Below, in pieces: positions 1 to 10,700 of a stretch of 64,000 nt of DNA. The translations under genes and the position numbers were made by a program. Under the pieces are notes generated by a model. It ran no database searches, had not been told where the DNA came from, and saw only the letters and a list, made by a program, of their open reading frames with translations. Position 1 is the first letter of the stretch. Each line of letters opens with the position of its first letter. Origin of the DNA: Macrostomum hystrix (lineage: Eukaryota; Platyhelminthes; Macrostomidae); contig CATNEN010000015.1 in NCBI GenBank assembly GCA_950097015.1, forward strand, positions 658,501 through 722,500. Reading direction: 5' to 3'.

Positions 1-358
1 GAGCAGGTGAGAGAGTCAGTGTGAGCAGGTGAGAGAGTCAGTGTGAGCAGGTGAGAGAGTCAGTGTGAGCAGGTGAGAGAGTCAGTGTGAGCAGGTGAGA
101 GAGTCAGTGTGAGCAGGGGAGAGAGTCAGTGTGAGCAGGTGAGAGAGTCAGTGTGAGCAGGTGAGAGAGTCAGTGTGAGTAGGGGAGAGAGTCAGTGTGA
201 GCATGTGAGAGTCAGTGTGAGCAGGTGAGAGAGTCAGTGTGAGCAGGTGAGAGAGTCAGTGTGAGTAGGGGAGAGAGTCAGTGTGAGCAGGTGAGAGAGT
301 CAGTGTGAGTAGGGGAGAGAGTCAGTGTGAGCAGGTGAGAGTCAGTGTGAGCAGGTGA
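1..358. repeat. 22-bp minisatellite with repeated splice-donor-like motif
   Basis: Tandem copies of a unit about 22 bp long, built around GAGCAGGTGAGAG followed by AGTCAGTGT. The array runs off the left edge and stops just before the acceptor of the exon at 363. Some copies carry a GTAGGGGAG variant or lost 4 bp. Each standard copy contains CAG/GTGAGAG, a near-perfect 5' splice site. The array therefore probably lies in an intron of the gene whose last exons follow. Confidence 0.95.
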
Positions 359-362
359 GTAG

Positions 363-853
363 CTTATCACTCCAACAAGCAATGCCTGACCCTCACCGCA
401 GAGGAAGTGTTCAAGCCACGGCTGGGCAGCTGCGACGGTGAGGAGGTGGATCCGATAGTCGAGCAGTTCAAGAGGTGAGCCAACCAATTGCCTGCGATTC
501 CTTTGCTTAATCATTCGTAGTTGAAAAGATTTCTGATTTCATGGCAACAGCTCTATAGCAGTCTAATTAGCTTGCGGATGTGCCTTGTTGCTATCGCAGG
601 AGGGGGTGTATTAATTTTAGTCTTCTTATCTTTCTGCTGCTGCTGCTGCTGCTGCTGCCACATAGAGTCGGATGTCAGTTAGGATGAGTTTCTATTTCAA
701 TTAACCCCGGATAGCTGTGTGTGCTGTATTCTATACCTAAATCCACTGTACCGATGTGACCTTCCCAGCTTCGTGATGAACGTCGAGGCGCCAAAGGAGA
801 GGCAGAAGGTGCGGCTTGATATCAACTCGCTGGCGCTGAGCAAGAAGAAGTGA
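363..853 (+). CDS. 3' end of an unrecognised protein-coding gene (last two exons)
   Basis: Two exons join in frame: 363-474 (acceptor GTAG at 359-362, donor GTGAGC at 475) and 769-853 (acceptor CCCAG, stop TGA 851-853). The split codon AG/C gives Ser, so the phase fits on both sides. The visible tail is about 65 residues. It contains LTAEEVFKPRLGSCDGEEVD, then a second-exon tail ending in LALSKKK. It is charged and soluble, with no membrane segment. I do not recognise the family. An AATAAA follows at 1021. The rest of the gene lies left of the window, beyond the minisatellite intron. The splice logic and strand are well supported; the function is unknown. Confidence 0.6.
641..658. repeat. CTG trinucleotide microsatellite
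   Basis: A run of pure CTG triplets lies inside the intron between the two terminal exons of the first gene. Confidence 0.9.
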
Positions 854-1020
854 CGCTGGCCACTGCAGGCAAAGCCTCTCCCTGTACATAAGGAGGCCCT
901 GTAAAACTTCACTGGCGCCGACATTCGCGTGTGAAAAAATCGGTTATTTTTTTCATTGGCTCTTGCTCTCAGTTGTTAGTGTTGTTTTTCTTTGAAACCA
1001 GATATTAAGGCTGCGTAGAG

Positions 1021-1026
1021 AATAAA
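1021..1026 (+). terminator. polyadenylation signal AATAAA
   Basis: AATAAA lies about 170 nt after the TGA at 851-853. The spacing is right for the 3' end of the first gene. Confidence 0.55.
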
Positions 1027-1944
1027 CACGCTTCTTCTACTGCTAGTAATATTGTCTGACTTAATGAATCGCTATTTTAAATTCTTGTTGTCGGCTTGCC
1101 ATGTCCGGCACAGCACAACATTTGTTTATCTCTGTTGTTGTTATTTTGAATCCCAATGTCCTACTTGTAAGTAGCCGTGTTTGAATGTTGACTTAGAATT
1201 ACTATATATATATTACAGATTTGACATTTTTATATCGGCCAGTTACTGCAGCGTTGAATGTGTCTCCCATGCGCGCACTGTCTGTCCGTTTGTGTTTCCA
1301 CGTGGGTCCTCGCCGAACTTTTCCCATTGTTGAATCCTGCGAGCCTAGTTTGTCCATTGTTTTGGTCGGATTTCCTTTCCTTTTTTATCAGCTAATCATA
1401 CTACTGACTAACAGGCGTGAGTAGTGCGCACGGCATTCCATCACTAAAATGGGTTCACGTTTGTAATCTATAATTAAGTTAACTGCTAGCAGCGGCATTC
1501 GCATGCGATTGCGAGTTCGAATCCGGTTGACTTAACTGAATATTATTTTCGGCTCCCTTCCTTCTGCTCTGCTATCTGCCTCCAGTTCTGTTTTCCCCAG
1601 CTTTTTTCCTCTCGCTTGTTTGTGTCGGTTTTGTTAACTGTCGCTCGCTGCCGTGTCCTTTGTTGCATTATCATGCTGGATAATTATACAAATTTCAATT
1701 ATAAATAAATGGCTATTTGTGTGCGGCTGAGTGTGACTGTATAAAAAATATTTATTGAATTGTAAATTGGTTACATTTGTGTTTCGCCGTCCCAGCTTTG
1801 TTTAGTTGCTGGGCAAAGAATTTACCATAATCTAGCTTTAAAATCTTACTGGCCTTGGCCTGGCGTGTGTTGCCTTTTTGACCTTCATTCGAACTTTCGC
1901 GAGTAATTTTCTTATTGGCTACCATTGTCTTAAACAGTCATCTC
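1027..1944. other. intergenic, no gene seen; one tRNA-like B box
   Basis: No supported gene. Around 1495-1525 a GAGTTCGAATCC motif resembles a Pol III B box, with a weak tRNA-like head to its left. It could be an old SINE remnant. The rest is unremarkable. Confidence 0.5.
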
Positions 1945-2960
1945 ACAGGCATTGTCTCACAGGTATTCATCTCACGGGCATTGTCTCACAGGTAATCATC
2001 TCACAGGCACTGTCTCACAGGTAATCATCTCACAGGCACTGTCTCACAGGTAATCATCTCACAGGCATTGTCTCACAGGTAATCATCTCACGGGCCTTGT
2101 CTCATAGAAATCTTCATCTCACAGACATTGTCTCACTAGTATTAATCTCACCGGGATTGTCTCACAGGTAATCATCTCACAGGCACTGTCTCACAGGTAA
2201 TCATCTCACAGGCATTGTCTCATAGAAATCTTCATCTCACAGGCATTGTCTCACAGGTAATCATCTCACAGGCATTGTCTCACTAGTATTAATCTCACAG
2301 GCACTGTCTCACAGGTAATCATCTCACAGGCATTGTCTCACAGGTAATCATCTCACAGGCATTGTCTCATAGAAATCTTCATCTCACAGGCATTGTCTCA
2401 CAGGTAATCATCTCACAGGCACTGTCTCACAGGTAATCATCTCACAGGCACTGTCTCACAGGTAATCATCTCACAGGCATTGTCTCACAGGTAATCATCT
2501 CACAGGCATTGTCTCATAGGTAATCATCTCACGGGCATTGTCTCACAGGTAATCATCTCACAGGCACTGTCTCACAGGTAATCATCTCACAGGCATTGTC
2601 TCACAGGTAATCATCTCACAGGCATTGTCTCATAGGTAATCATCTCACGGGCATTGTCTCATAGGTAATCATCTTACGGGCATTGTCTCATAGGTAATCA
2701 TCTCACGGGCATTGTCTCACAGGTAATCATCTCACGGGCATTGTCTCACAGGTAATCATCTCACGGGCATTGTCTCACAGGTAATCATCTCACGGGCATT
2801 GTCTCATAGGTAATCATCTTACAGGCATTGTATCACAGGTAATCATCTCACAGGCATTGTATCACAGGTATTCATCTCACCGGGATTGTCTCACTGGTTA
2901 TTATCTCACAAGTGTTTCACAGGTAAACAGCTCAAGGTCATCTCGGAGGCGTTTCACAGG
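1945..2960. repeat. 29-bp minisatellite
   Basis: About 35 tandem copies of a 29-bp unit that alternates ATCTCACAGGCATTG and TCTCACAGGTAATC. Copies differ by point changes (CACGGG, CATAGG) and a recurring ATAGAAATCTTC variant. The array decays toward 2960 and ends about 360 bp upstream of the GPCR start codon. Confidence 0.95.
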
Positions 2961-3318
2961 AGATTTTCTGTTCAAGCTCTGCTGTTGGGGTCAGCAATTC
3001 TTGCATACAGCCGTGCAGTTGGTTTCAGATTGAAAGGTGAGAGAACTTAGCAACTGCTGTGTGTCGCACCTGCTCGTGTTTCTATTTCTGTCGAGGCCGC
3101 AATCAGCATACTCAGCGCGGAGGTGACAACCGCGCCAGCATCCGCCCGCCTGTTCCCAAGGAAGAAGTTTCCCACGCGAACCGGTTGTAAATTATGCAGC
3201 TTATCTGTTATCAGATTGGCTGTTCATTGCGGCCCCTTCGAACACTATATTGCTGCGCTCACCTTGGTCAGCCCCACAACAGCCCGGCAGTTCGGCTTCC
3301 TCCCTCCAATCTCTAGTC

Positions 3319-4392
3319 ATGGCTCCTGTGCAGGCAGCCCAGCCGAAGCAGGCCTTCGTGGACACAAAGGACGACCTTCTACTGGACTGCCGCCTGAACC
3401 CGAACAGCGTCCAGTGCGGCCTGGCCACCTTGCTCGGCGTGATGTCCTCCTACGTCCTGCCCCTCATGCTCGGCCTCTGCCTGGCCAGCAACGGCATGGT
3501 GATCTACGTCTGCACCGCGCGGCTGCGCCTGGAGAGCCGCTTCAGCGTCTACCTGAGTGCCTTCTGCCTGTGCGACACCATCCAGTCGCTGACGTGGGGC
3601 CTCGTCTGGGTGTTCCCGGCCAGGGGCGTCCCGTTCATGACGCGAGGTCGCGCCGGCTTCCTGTTAATGAACGTCAGCGACACCGCCTGCAAGGCGGCCC
3701 GCTTCGTTCAGGCCTTCACCGCGGTCAGCGTCATTATCGTGCTGCTCGCCGGCGCCATCGACCGCTGCCTCACGTTGCACTGGCCATTGTGGATGCACCG
3801 ACTGACCCGCAACCACGCCATGGTGGCGGTGCTGGCCAGCCTGGCCTCAGCCATCCTGGTGTCCCTGCCAATGGTTGCCATCACTGGCCACCGCACCGTG
3901 CGCCTGCCGAGCTCCAACGCCTCCATTTTGTGCGGCATCAACTTCGAGCCCAAGTCGAACGCCTACTACATCAGCATGGTCTACCGCCTGCTCATAGCCG
4001 GCGACTCGTCCATCTTGTTCATCGCCCCGGCCCTGGCCGTGAACCTGCTGCTCAGTTGCCGCATCGCCAGCATTGCACGGCGGAGGCGGCGCATTGTGCA
4101 GCCGGGCGGCTGGTTGCAGCCCTGCCTAAGCCGCGAGGACATCTCCGCCTCTCTGTCCATCGTGCTCATCACCCTCGTGTACTTCCTGGCCTGCATTCCC
4201 AAGATCATCGGCATTCGGGGCCTGTACGATTCGATAGAGAACCCGCAGGAACAGGTCGAGACCCGGTTTCTCATCAACCTGCACGACATCAGCGACCTGC
4301 TGCTGCAGTTCACCGGCACAATAACTGTCATCATTGTGTTCCGCCAGATCAGGGTGTTCAGGGAGCACTTCAAGGCCATTCTCCGCTGCTGA
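3319..4392 (+). CDS. divergent class A (rhodopsin-like) G-protein-coupled receptor
   Basis: A single-exon frame of 357 residues from ATG 3319 (context AGTCATGG) to TGA 4390-4392. Upstream in-frame codons lack an ATG, so this start is preferred. Seven hydrophobic segments are visible. Class A landmarks are partly kept: the TM1 Asn in LASNGMVIY, the TM2 Asp in CLCDTIQS, and IDRC in place of DRY at the end of TM3. TM6 has FLACIP, retaining the proline but not the tryptophan of CWxP. No clear NPxxY exists in TM7. An extracellular NAS glycosylation site and a basic IC3 (ARRRRRI) are present. The pattern resembles the large, fast-evolving invertebrate peptide-receptor-like families. The ligand is unknown; an orphan receptor at the plasma membrane is the safe call. 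Confidence 0.85.
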   Translation: MAPVQAAQPKQAFVDTKDDLLLDCRLNPNSVQCGLATLLGVMSSYVLPLMLGLCLASNGMVIYVCTARLRLESRFSVYLSAFCLCDTIQSLTWGLVWVFPARGVPFMTRGRAGFLLMNVSDTACKAARFVQAFTAVSVIIVLLAGAIDRCLTLHWPLWMHRLTRNHAMVAVLASLASAILVSLPMVAITGHRTVRLPSSNASILCGINFEPKSNAYYISMVYRLLIAGDSSILFIAPALAVNLLLSCRIASIARRRRRIVQPGGWLQPCLSREDISASLSIVLITLVYFLACIPKIIGIRGLYDSIENPQEQVETRFLINLHDISDLLLQFTGTITVIIVFRQIRVFREHFKAILRC

Positions 4393-4700
4393 GCACCTTT
4401 TTTCTGTATAATAGTTTCACTGGGACATTGCATGCATGAACGTCCTCAACAGTTGAAATTTCATTCTGGTTCCTGCACTTTCCACTTCAGCTAATGAAAG
4501 CAAACTGACACTGATTTTCTTACTTCTGTGACTTTTCCTCGTACATGTACCTCTTTCTGTTGTTTCACAATTTGCTTTTAAAATATATGGGTATGTCCAA
4601 TTGATCTGAGACACGTGCTGACTGACTGACTGATAATTTACAGCTGAAGACCGATCAGCGATTACTTGTACGCTCGTATGTGCTGTCTGCATAAAAAGTA
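4393..4700. other. 3' flank of the GPCR, no other gene seen
   Basis: AT-rich flank without a clear AATAAA. A short CTGA run occurs at 4617-4632. Confidence 0.4.
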
Positions 4701-4704
4701 AAAG

Positions 4705-5025
4705 TAGAGGTTGTAGCCTAGTGGTTAGGGCGTCGGACTCACGAATTGAAGGTCGGGGGTTCGATTCCCGACTCCCCTGAACAATTTGTGTCCTTTAGCA
4801 AGACACTTAACTCTGCATTGCTTCAGTTCACCCAGCTGTTAAATGGGTACCAGCATCAGCTGGGATAATTGAAGGTGGGTGTGGCGTCCCCCCAGTCCAT
4901 GGACTGAACAGCTGTACGCAGCCTTCAGATGCGCCGCGCATTAGCTGCGGCTGTGCTGTCGGCTGCACATCTGACCCAATTGGGGCAGGTGTAATCAATT
5001 ATTAATTAATTATTATTAATAAGAA
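4705..5025 (+). mobile_element. SINE1, tRNA(Arg)-like head
   Basis: The head has an A box (TAGCCTAGTGGTTAGGGCG) and a B box (GGGGGTTCGATTCCC) in tRNA spacing. The anticodon-arm region GTCGGACTCACGAA resembles tRNA-Arg(ACG) but does not fold as a tRNA. A body follows with AGCAAGACACTTAACTCTGC, CACCCAGCTGTTAAATGGGT and AGTCCATGGACTGAACAGC, and an AT-rich (ATTA)n tail. Its body also occurs at 50480-50680 on the minus strand. Part of it is amplified as the 42-bp satellite at 27155-27740. No convincing target-site duplication was found. Confidence 0.8.
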
Positions 5026-6047
5026 GTAAGATCTTGTGTTGTGAGCTGCGTCTTCGCAACACCCTTCGTGTGTCTTATTGTACCAATGCACATTTCCTGC
5101 ATTGACCAATCAGGTTTCGCGGGTCTGTCTCTTGGCTTAGTCGGGGTGGGCGTTGATTGGCTGACTTGCAGTCCTTCGTCTCTCTCTCCCGGCCGTAGTC
5201 TCTCAGTGTGCATGTATGCCCTGCCCCTGTCAGTCTTGCGAGGCTTCTAAACAGCCTCCTAAACCCGTGCTGATTGGCTCCTATACCCGGCTTTTCTGCT
5301 CTCCCCATCCACCCCAGCACACACTCGACTCTGCTTTAACTCGGACTGTCAGGTGGCGGCGCGCTTACAGATTGTTTATTGTTTAGTATTGTTTATTTCT
5401 CATTGCTAACAAGTCTAAAGTGTCTACAGCGAGTCAAGTCAGAATGAAACTGATTCAGAAGCCAGAGTATGCTGGCTCGTCAAGATGAGACTTTTCTGCC
5501 AAGCTAATTGGTGAAGTACACTGAAGTACACGAAAAGGTCGCCCAGCTCCCGTTTCGGTTCAAAAACACATTCATCCTTATGGCTTGCATCCGTTTTCAT
5601 GAGCCATAATTATGCAGAATAACGTAAGCAGACCATGGAGCCACTATACAATTAAGCAAATACGGACCGAGATGGCAAGGTGTCACAACAGCTAGCGACT
5701 ATTTGCTAGACAGCTAAGTCAAGTGGTCTCGTCAATGACTTCGAATTTTCCCTGAAAGCGCAATGTCTCAGAGCTAATCAAGTCACTTGAACCATTACCA
5801 GCTAAAGCCTAGCTAACTGGGGAGCTGTAAGGACTGCGTTTGGCTCATTTGTCGATGTTGACTCATTAGCTTACTACAGGCGGGACTTAGACAGTGAATT
5901 ATTTCAGACCATAAATGTGCCCTTGGTGTGTACCTTGCACTCTTCTCTGGCTCGTCTCCTTATTATAAAAGCAGAAAAGGCAAAAAATCTTAATAAGTAC
6001 GAGAATAAATCCAGAATCGCCCTACGGTATCCAAGCAGCTGCTGAGA
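5026..6047. other. intergenic, no gene or repeat recognised
   Basis: About 1 kb of mixed composition. Neither strand shows an open frame with recognisable protein content. Confidence 0.45.
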
Positions 6048-7420
6048 TGCTACTGCATGTTGGTTCTCAGCTGCCTGGTCGATGCGGCTCTGGGCCGCCA
6101 GTTCCAGCTGACAAGCCTGCAGGGATGCTTCTCCGATTTTATTGACAGCACGAGGGACCTCAGCGGACTGAAGGACTTCGGCTTCAACAGGCTTGCTGAT
6201 ATGAACTGACGCAGGGCACGCACGACTCCAAGTCGAACGTCTCTGTCTACCGCCTCGCGATGACGCACGAGCTCTGCGCCAGCGTCTGGGCGGGTTTCAG
6301 TTCGCTTCACTGCAGGCCACAGCGTGGTGCTTCTGCGACAACTCCTACGGCAGGCGGGGCAGCGCTGCCGGCGCGGACTGCATTAGCCAATGCGCTGGAA
6401 ACCCGACTCAGAACTGCGGAGCGCCCTTTCGAAACTTTGTGCTCAAGATAAACTACAACTCTAATCACAATGAGCAGTTTATGATTCCCTAATTTCGTAG
6501 AGTGTGTAGTTCGTTCGTGTAATTGTTGGATAAAGCTTGGAGCATGTTGGCATGAAACACCAGAGCTTTTATTTTCATGTTCTGTAAAGACTTACTTGAC
6601 TTGGCTGCAGGGCGGTCGAGGAGGAACGCAGCGAGAAGGCGATGTCGCCCATTGCGTGAAACCCTGAACGACCGACGCGCCGTCACGAGCGAGGAGCTTG
6701 CGTCGCTCAGAGAGGTCCCTCGGAGGTGCCAGTAGCTGATTAAAATTTTTGGGTTTGCACGCTTTCTGGATGGATGTGTTCGGCCCGAGGTAAGTAAGTC
6801 TGCCCCCGAAAAGGCAGGACAGATGCTGACGAACTGTTCAGCGGTTTCGTCACCTGAGTTACAGAAGTAACATGTGGCGTTGGTGGCATTGCCCTGCCGA
6901 AATTTGTGCCTGGTGAAGCACCCATGTCCTGACAGGGTCATTGGTGGCCACACGGATGTCCCTTGGTGGGAGGCTCCGGAGATGGCGAGATGGCTGCGGA
7001 ACAGCGATTCCGGATTGCCTGCAGGTATGGCAGCTCGCGGCTCGGGGCTCTGGTCCCCCGAAGGATCCTGAGGCGCCGGCTTTCGCTAAGACACTGCCCT
7101 GGATTCACTCATCCCAAGGCACCTATTCTTGGGTACCCAAGCACCATATTGAGGTGCTTGACCTTTTGGCCATTTTCCATTTTACCACAGGCTTTGTCCT
7201 CGGCAACCGCACACTGGTCGTTATCAGCAAGCCGGTTGCGCCGGCCTTCCGGACTGTCAGCGCTTGTCGAGATCTAATCGAATGCTTGACCCTCTGCGGT
7301 GGCGGCTGCGAGGCGGTGATTTTCAACCGTGAGCAGGGCCTGTGTCACCTGCTTGAGTACGCATTAGTACCTGCTGCTCTCAGCAGCATCAGCAGCGGCG
7401 AGTACTTCGTCCGTGGCTGA
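6048..7420 (+). pseudogene. broken WSC/PAN secreted-protein gene
   Basis: A WSC-type exon lies at about 6048-6490 and a PAN-like exon at about 7185-7420. The start reads MLVLSCLVDAALG (signal-peptide-like), then LQGCFSDFIDSTRDLSGL, matching the intact relatives at 48.4 and 51.3 kb. The frame hits TGA after LADMN. WSC homology resumes in another frame (LAMTHELCASV) and shifts again (WCFCDNSYG, ADCISQCAGN). Two frame breaks plus a stop make a functional WSC exon unlikely unless they are sequencing errors. The second exon keeps Cys-rich PAN-like sequence (CRDLIECLTLCGGGCEA) and ends GEYFVRG-stop, like its relatives. The interval between holds a retrotransposon fragment. It is an old dispersed copy of the WSC-PAN family. 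Confidence 0.7.
6489..7060 (-). mobile_element. non-LTR retrotransposon ORF2 3' fragment
   Basis: A minus-strand frame with stop at 6489-6491 carries the C-terminal zinc-knuckle-like region typical of non-LTR ORF2 proteins: LSGHGCFTRHKFRQGN, then CYFCNSGDETAEQFVSICPAF. This matches the GH-x-n-C-x2-C-G-x-E-T-A-E-x-n-C-P form found after the reverse transcriptase. The upstream part fades near 7060. No reverse transcriptase remains, so it is a 5'-truncated dead copy. It sits between the two exons of the broken WSC/PAN gene. Confidence 0.7.
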
Positions 7421-7735
7421 TCGATGAGCTCTAGACAAGCCTTTGAAGTGAGGCGACGGTTCACGATGAGACAAGAAAGCAAACAAACCCGCGTTGGCTG
7501 ATGAAATTAAAGATATTATAATGCGATTCATTGAATTTGAACAAAATATTAAAGGCACTTTAGCTGAAGTTTACAATGGTCAGTCTGCGTAGCATGCATA
7601 AAATGAATCAACCAGATAGCATAAAGTGCTAAAGTTTGCCATAAAAAGCGAATAACAGATTTGGTCGTTTGATTAACTGAGCATTATGGTCAGCTCCTCC
7701 GGATGTTCGAGACACCAGCGCCTAGAACCCGTCCG
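7421..7735. other. short intergenic stretch, nothing recognised
   Basis: It separates the WSC/PAN pseudogene from the large satellite. No gene or repeat was recognised. Confidence 0.4.
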
Positions 7736-7739
7736 TGAA

Positions 7740-10700
7740 GGGGTAGAAAAGCCTGGATTCCTGGATTAGCAAAGCACAGATTAGCAAAGCCTGGATTAGC
7801 AAAGCCTGGATTAACAAAGCCTGGATTAGCAAAGCCTGGATTAACAAAGCCTGGATTAACAAAGCCTGGATTAACAAAGCCTGGATTAACAAAGCCTGGA
7901 TTAACAAAGCCTGGATTAACAAAACCTGGATTAACAAAGCCTGGATTAACAAAGCCTGGATTAACAAAGCCTGGATTAACAAAGCCTGGATTAACAAAGC
8001 CTGGATTAACAAAGCCTGGATTAACAAAGCCTGGATTAGCTAAGCCTGGATTAACAAAGCCTGGATTAGCAAAGCCTGGATTAGCAAAGCCTGGATTAAC
8101 AAAGCATGGATTAGCAAAGCCTGGATTAGCAAAGCCTGGATTAGCAAAGTCTGGATTAGCAAAGCCTGGATTAGCAAAGTCTGGATTCCTGGATTGGCAA
8201 AGTCTGGATTGGCAAAGCCTGGATTAGCAAAGTCTGGATTCCTGGATTGGCAAAGCCTGGATTTGCAAAGCCTGGATTCCTGGATTGGCAAAGCCTGGAT
8301 TGGCAAAGCCTGGATTCCTGGATTGGCAAAGCCTGGATTAGCAAAGCCTGGATTCCTGGATTGGCAAAGCCTGGATTAGCAAAGTCTGGATTGGCAAAGC
8401 CTGGATTCCTGGATTGGCAAAGCCTGGATTGGCAAAGCCTGGATTCCTGGATTGGCAAAGCCTGGATTGGCAAAGCCTGGATTCCTGGATTGGCAAAGCC
8501 TGGATTAGCAAAGTCTGGATTGGCAAAGCCTGGATTCCTGGATTGGCAAAGCCTGGATTCCTGGATTGGCAAAGCCTGGATTAGCAAAGTCTGGATTGGC
8601 AAAGCCTGGATTAGCAAAGCCTGGATTAGCAAAGCCTGGATTGGCAAAGCCTGGATTCCTGGATTGGCAAAGCCTGGATTCCTGGATTGGCAAAGCCTGG
8701 ATTCCTGGATTGGCAAAGCCTGGATTGGCAAAGCCTGGATTAGCAAAGCCTGGATTGGCAAAGCCTGGATTCCTGGATTGGCAAAGCCTGGATTCCTGGA
8801 TTGGCAAAGCCTGGATTGGCAAAGCCTGGATTGGCAAAGCCTGGATTAGCAAAGTCTGGATTCCTAGATTGGCAAAGCCTGGATTGGCAAAGCCTGGATT
8901 CCTGGATTAGCAAAGTCTGGATTAGCAAAGTCTGGATTCCTGGATTAGCAAAGTCTGGATTCCTGGATTAGCAAAGTCTGGATTCCTGGATTAGCAAAGT
9001 CTGCATTGGCAAAGCCTGGATTAGCAAAGTCTGGATTCCTGGATTGGCAAAGCCTGGATTAGCAAAGCCTGGATTAGCAAAGCCTGGATTAACAAAGCCT
9101 GGATTAGCAAAGCCTGGATTAGCAAAGCCTGGATTAGCAAAGTCTGGATTGGCAAAGCCTGGATTAGCAATTAGCCTGGATTAGCAATTATTCTGGATTA
9201 ACAAAGCGGGATTAGCAAAGCCTGGATTAGCAAAGCATGGATTAGCAAAGTCTGGATTGGCAAAGCCTGGATTAGCAATTAGCCTGGATTAGTGATTATC
9301 CTGGATTAACAAAGCGGGATTAGCAAAGCATGGATTAGCTAAGCCTGGATTGGCAAAGCCTGGATTAGCAAAGCCTGGATTAGCAAAGCCTGGATTAGCA
9401 AAGCCTGGATTAGCAAAGCATGGATTAGCAAAGCATGGCTTAGCAAAGCATGGATTAGCAAAGCATGGCTTAGCAAAGCATGGATTAGCAAAGCATGGAT
9501 TAGCAAAGCCTGGATTGGCAAAGCCTGGATTCCTGGATTGGCAAAGCCTGGATTGGCAAAGCCTGGATTCCTGGATTGGCAAAGCCTGGATTAGCAAAGT
9601 CTGGATTCCTGGATTGGCAAAGCCTGGATTGGCAAAGCCTGGATTCCTGGATTGGCAAAGCCTGGATTGGCAAAGCCTGGATTCCTGGATTGGCAAAGCC
9701 TGGATTCCTGGATTGGCAAAGCCTGGATTGGCAAAGCCTGGATTGGCAAAGCCTGGATTAGCAAAGCCTGGATTAGCAAAGCCTGGATTGGCAAAGCCTG
9801 GATTCCTGGATTGGCAAAGCCTGGATTCCTGGATTGGCAAAGCCTGGATTCCTGGATTGGCAAAGCCTGGATTGGCAAAGCCTGGATTAGCATAGCCTGG
9901 ATTGGCAAAGCCTGGATTCCTGGATTGGCAAAGCCTGGATTCCTGGATTGGCAAAGCCTGGATTGGCAAAGCCTGGATTGGCAAAGCCTGGATTAGCAAA
10001 GCCTGGATTAGCAAAGCCTGGATTGGCAAAGCCTGGATTCCTGGATTGGCAAAGCCTGGATTCCTGGATTGGCAAAGCCTGGATTAGCAAAGCCTTGATT
10101 AGCAAAGCCTGGATTGGCAAAGCCTGGATTCCTGGATTGGCAAAGCCTGGATTCCTGGATTGGCAAAGCCTGGATTGGCAAAGCCTGGATTGGCAAAGCC
10201 TGGATTAGCAAAGTCTGGATTCCTAGATTGGCAAAGCCTGGATTGGCAAAGCCTGGATTCCTGGATTAGCAAAGTCTGGATTAGCAAAGTCTGGATTCCT
10301 GGATTAGCAAAGTCTGGATTCCTGGATTAGCAAAGTCTGGATTCCTGGATTAGCAAAGTCTGCATTGGCAAAGCCTGGATTAGCAAAGTCTGGATTCCTG
10401 GATTGGCAAAGCCTGGATTAGCAAAGCCTGGATTAGCAAAGCCTGGATTAACAAAGCCTGGATTAGCAAAGCCTGGATTAGCAAAGCCTGGATTAGCAAA
10501 GTCTGGATTGGCAAAGCCTGGATTAGCAATTAGCCTGGATTAGCAATTATTCTGGATTAACAAAGCGGGATTAGCAAAGCCTGGATTAGCAAAGCATGGA
10601 TTAGCAAAGTCTGGATTGGCAAAGCCTGGATTAGCAATTAGCCTGGATTAGTGATTATCCTGGATTAACAAAGCGGGATTAGCAAAGCATGGATTAGCAA

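Noticed and set aside
3123..4439. 438-codon frame overlapping the GPCR
   Set aside because: A shadow frame of the GC-rich GPCR exon, rich in Arg/Pro/His and lacking domain content.
4705..4780. Functional tRNA-Arg gene
   Set aside because: A and B boxes are present, but the acceptor and anticodon stems do not pair and a SINE body follows.
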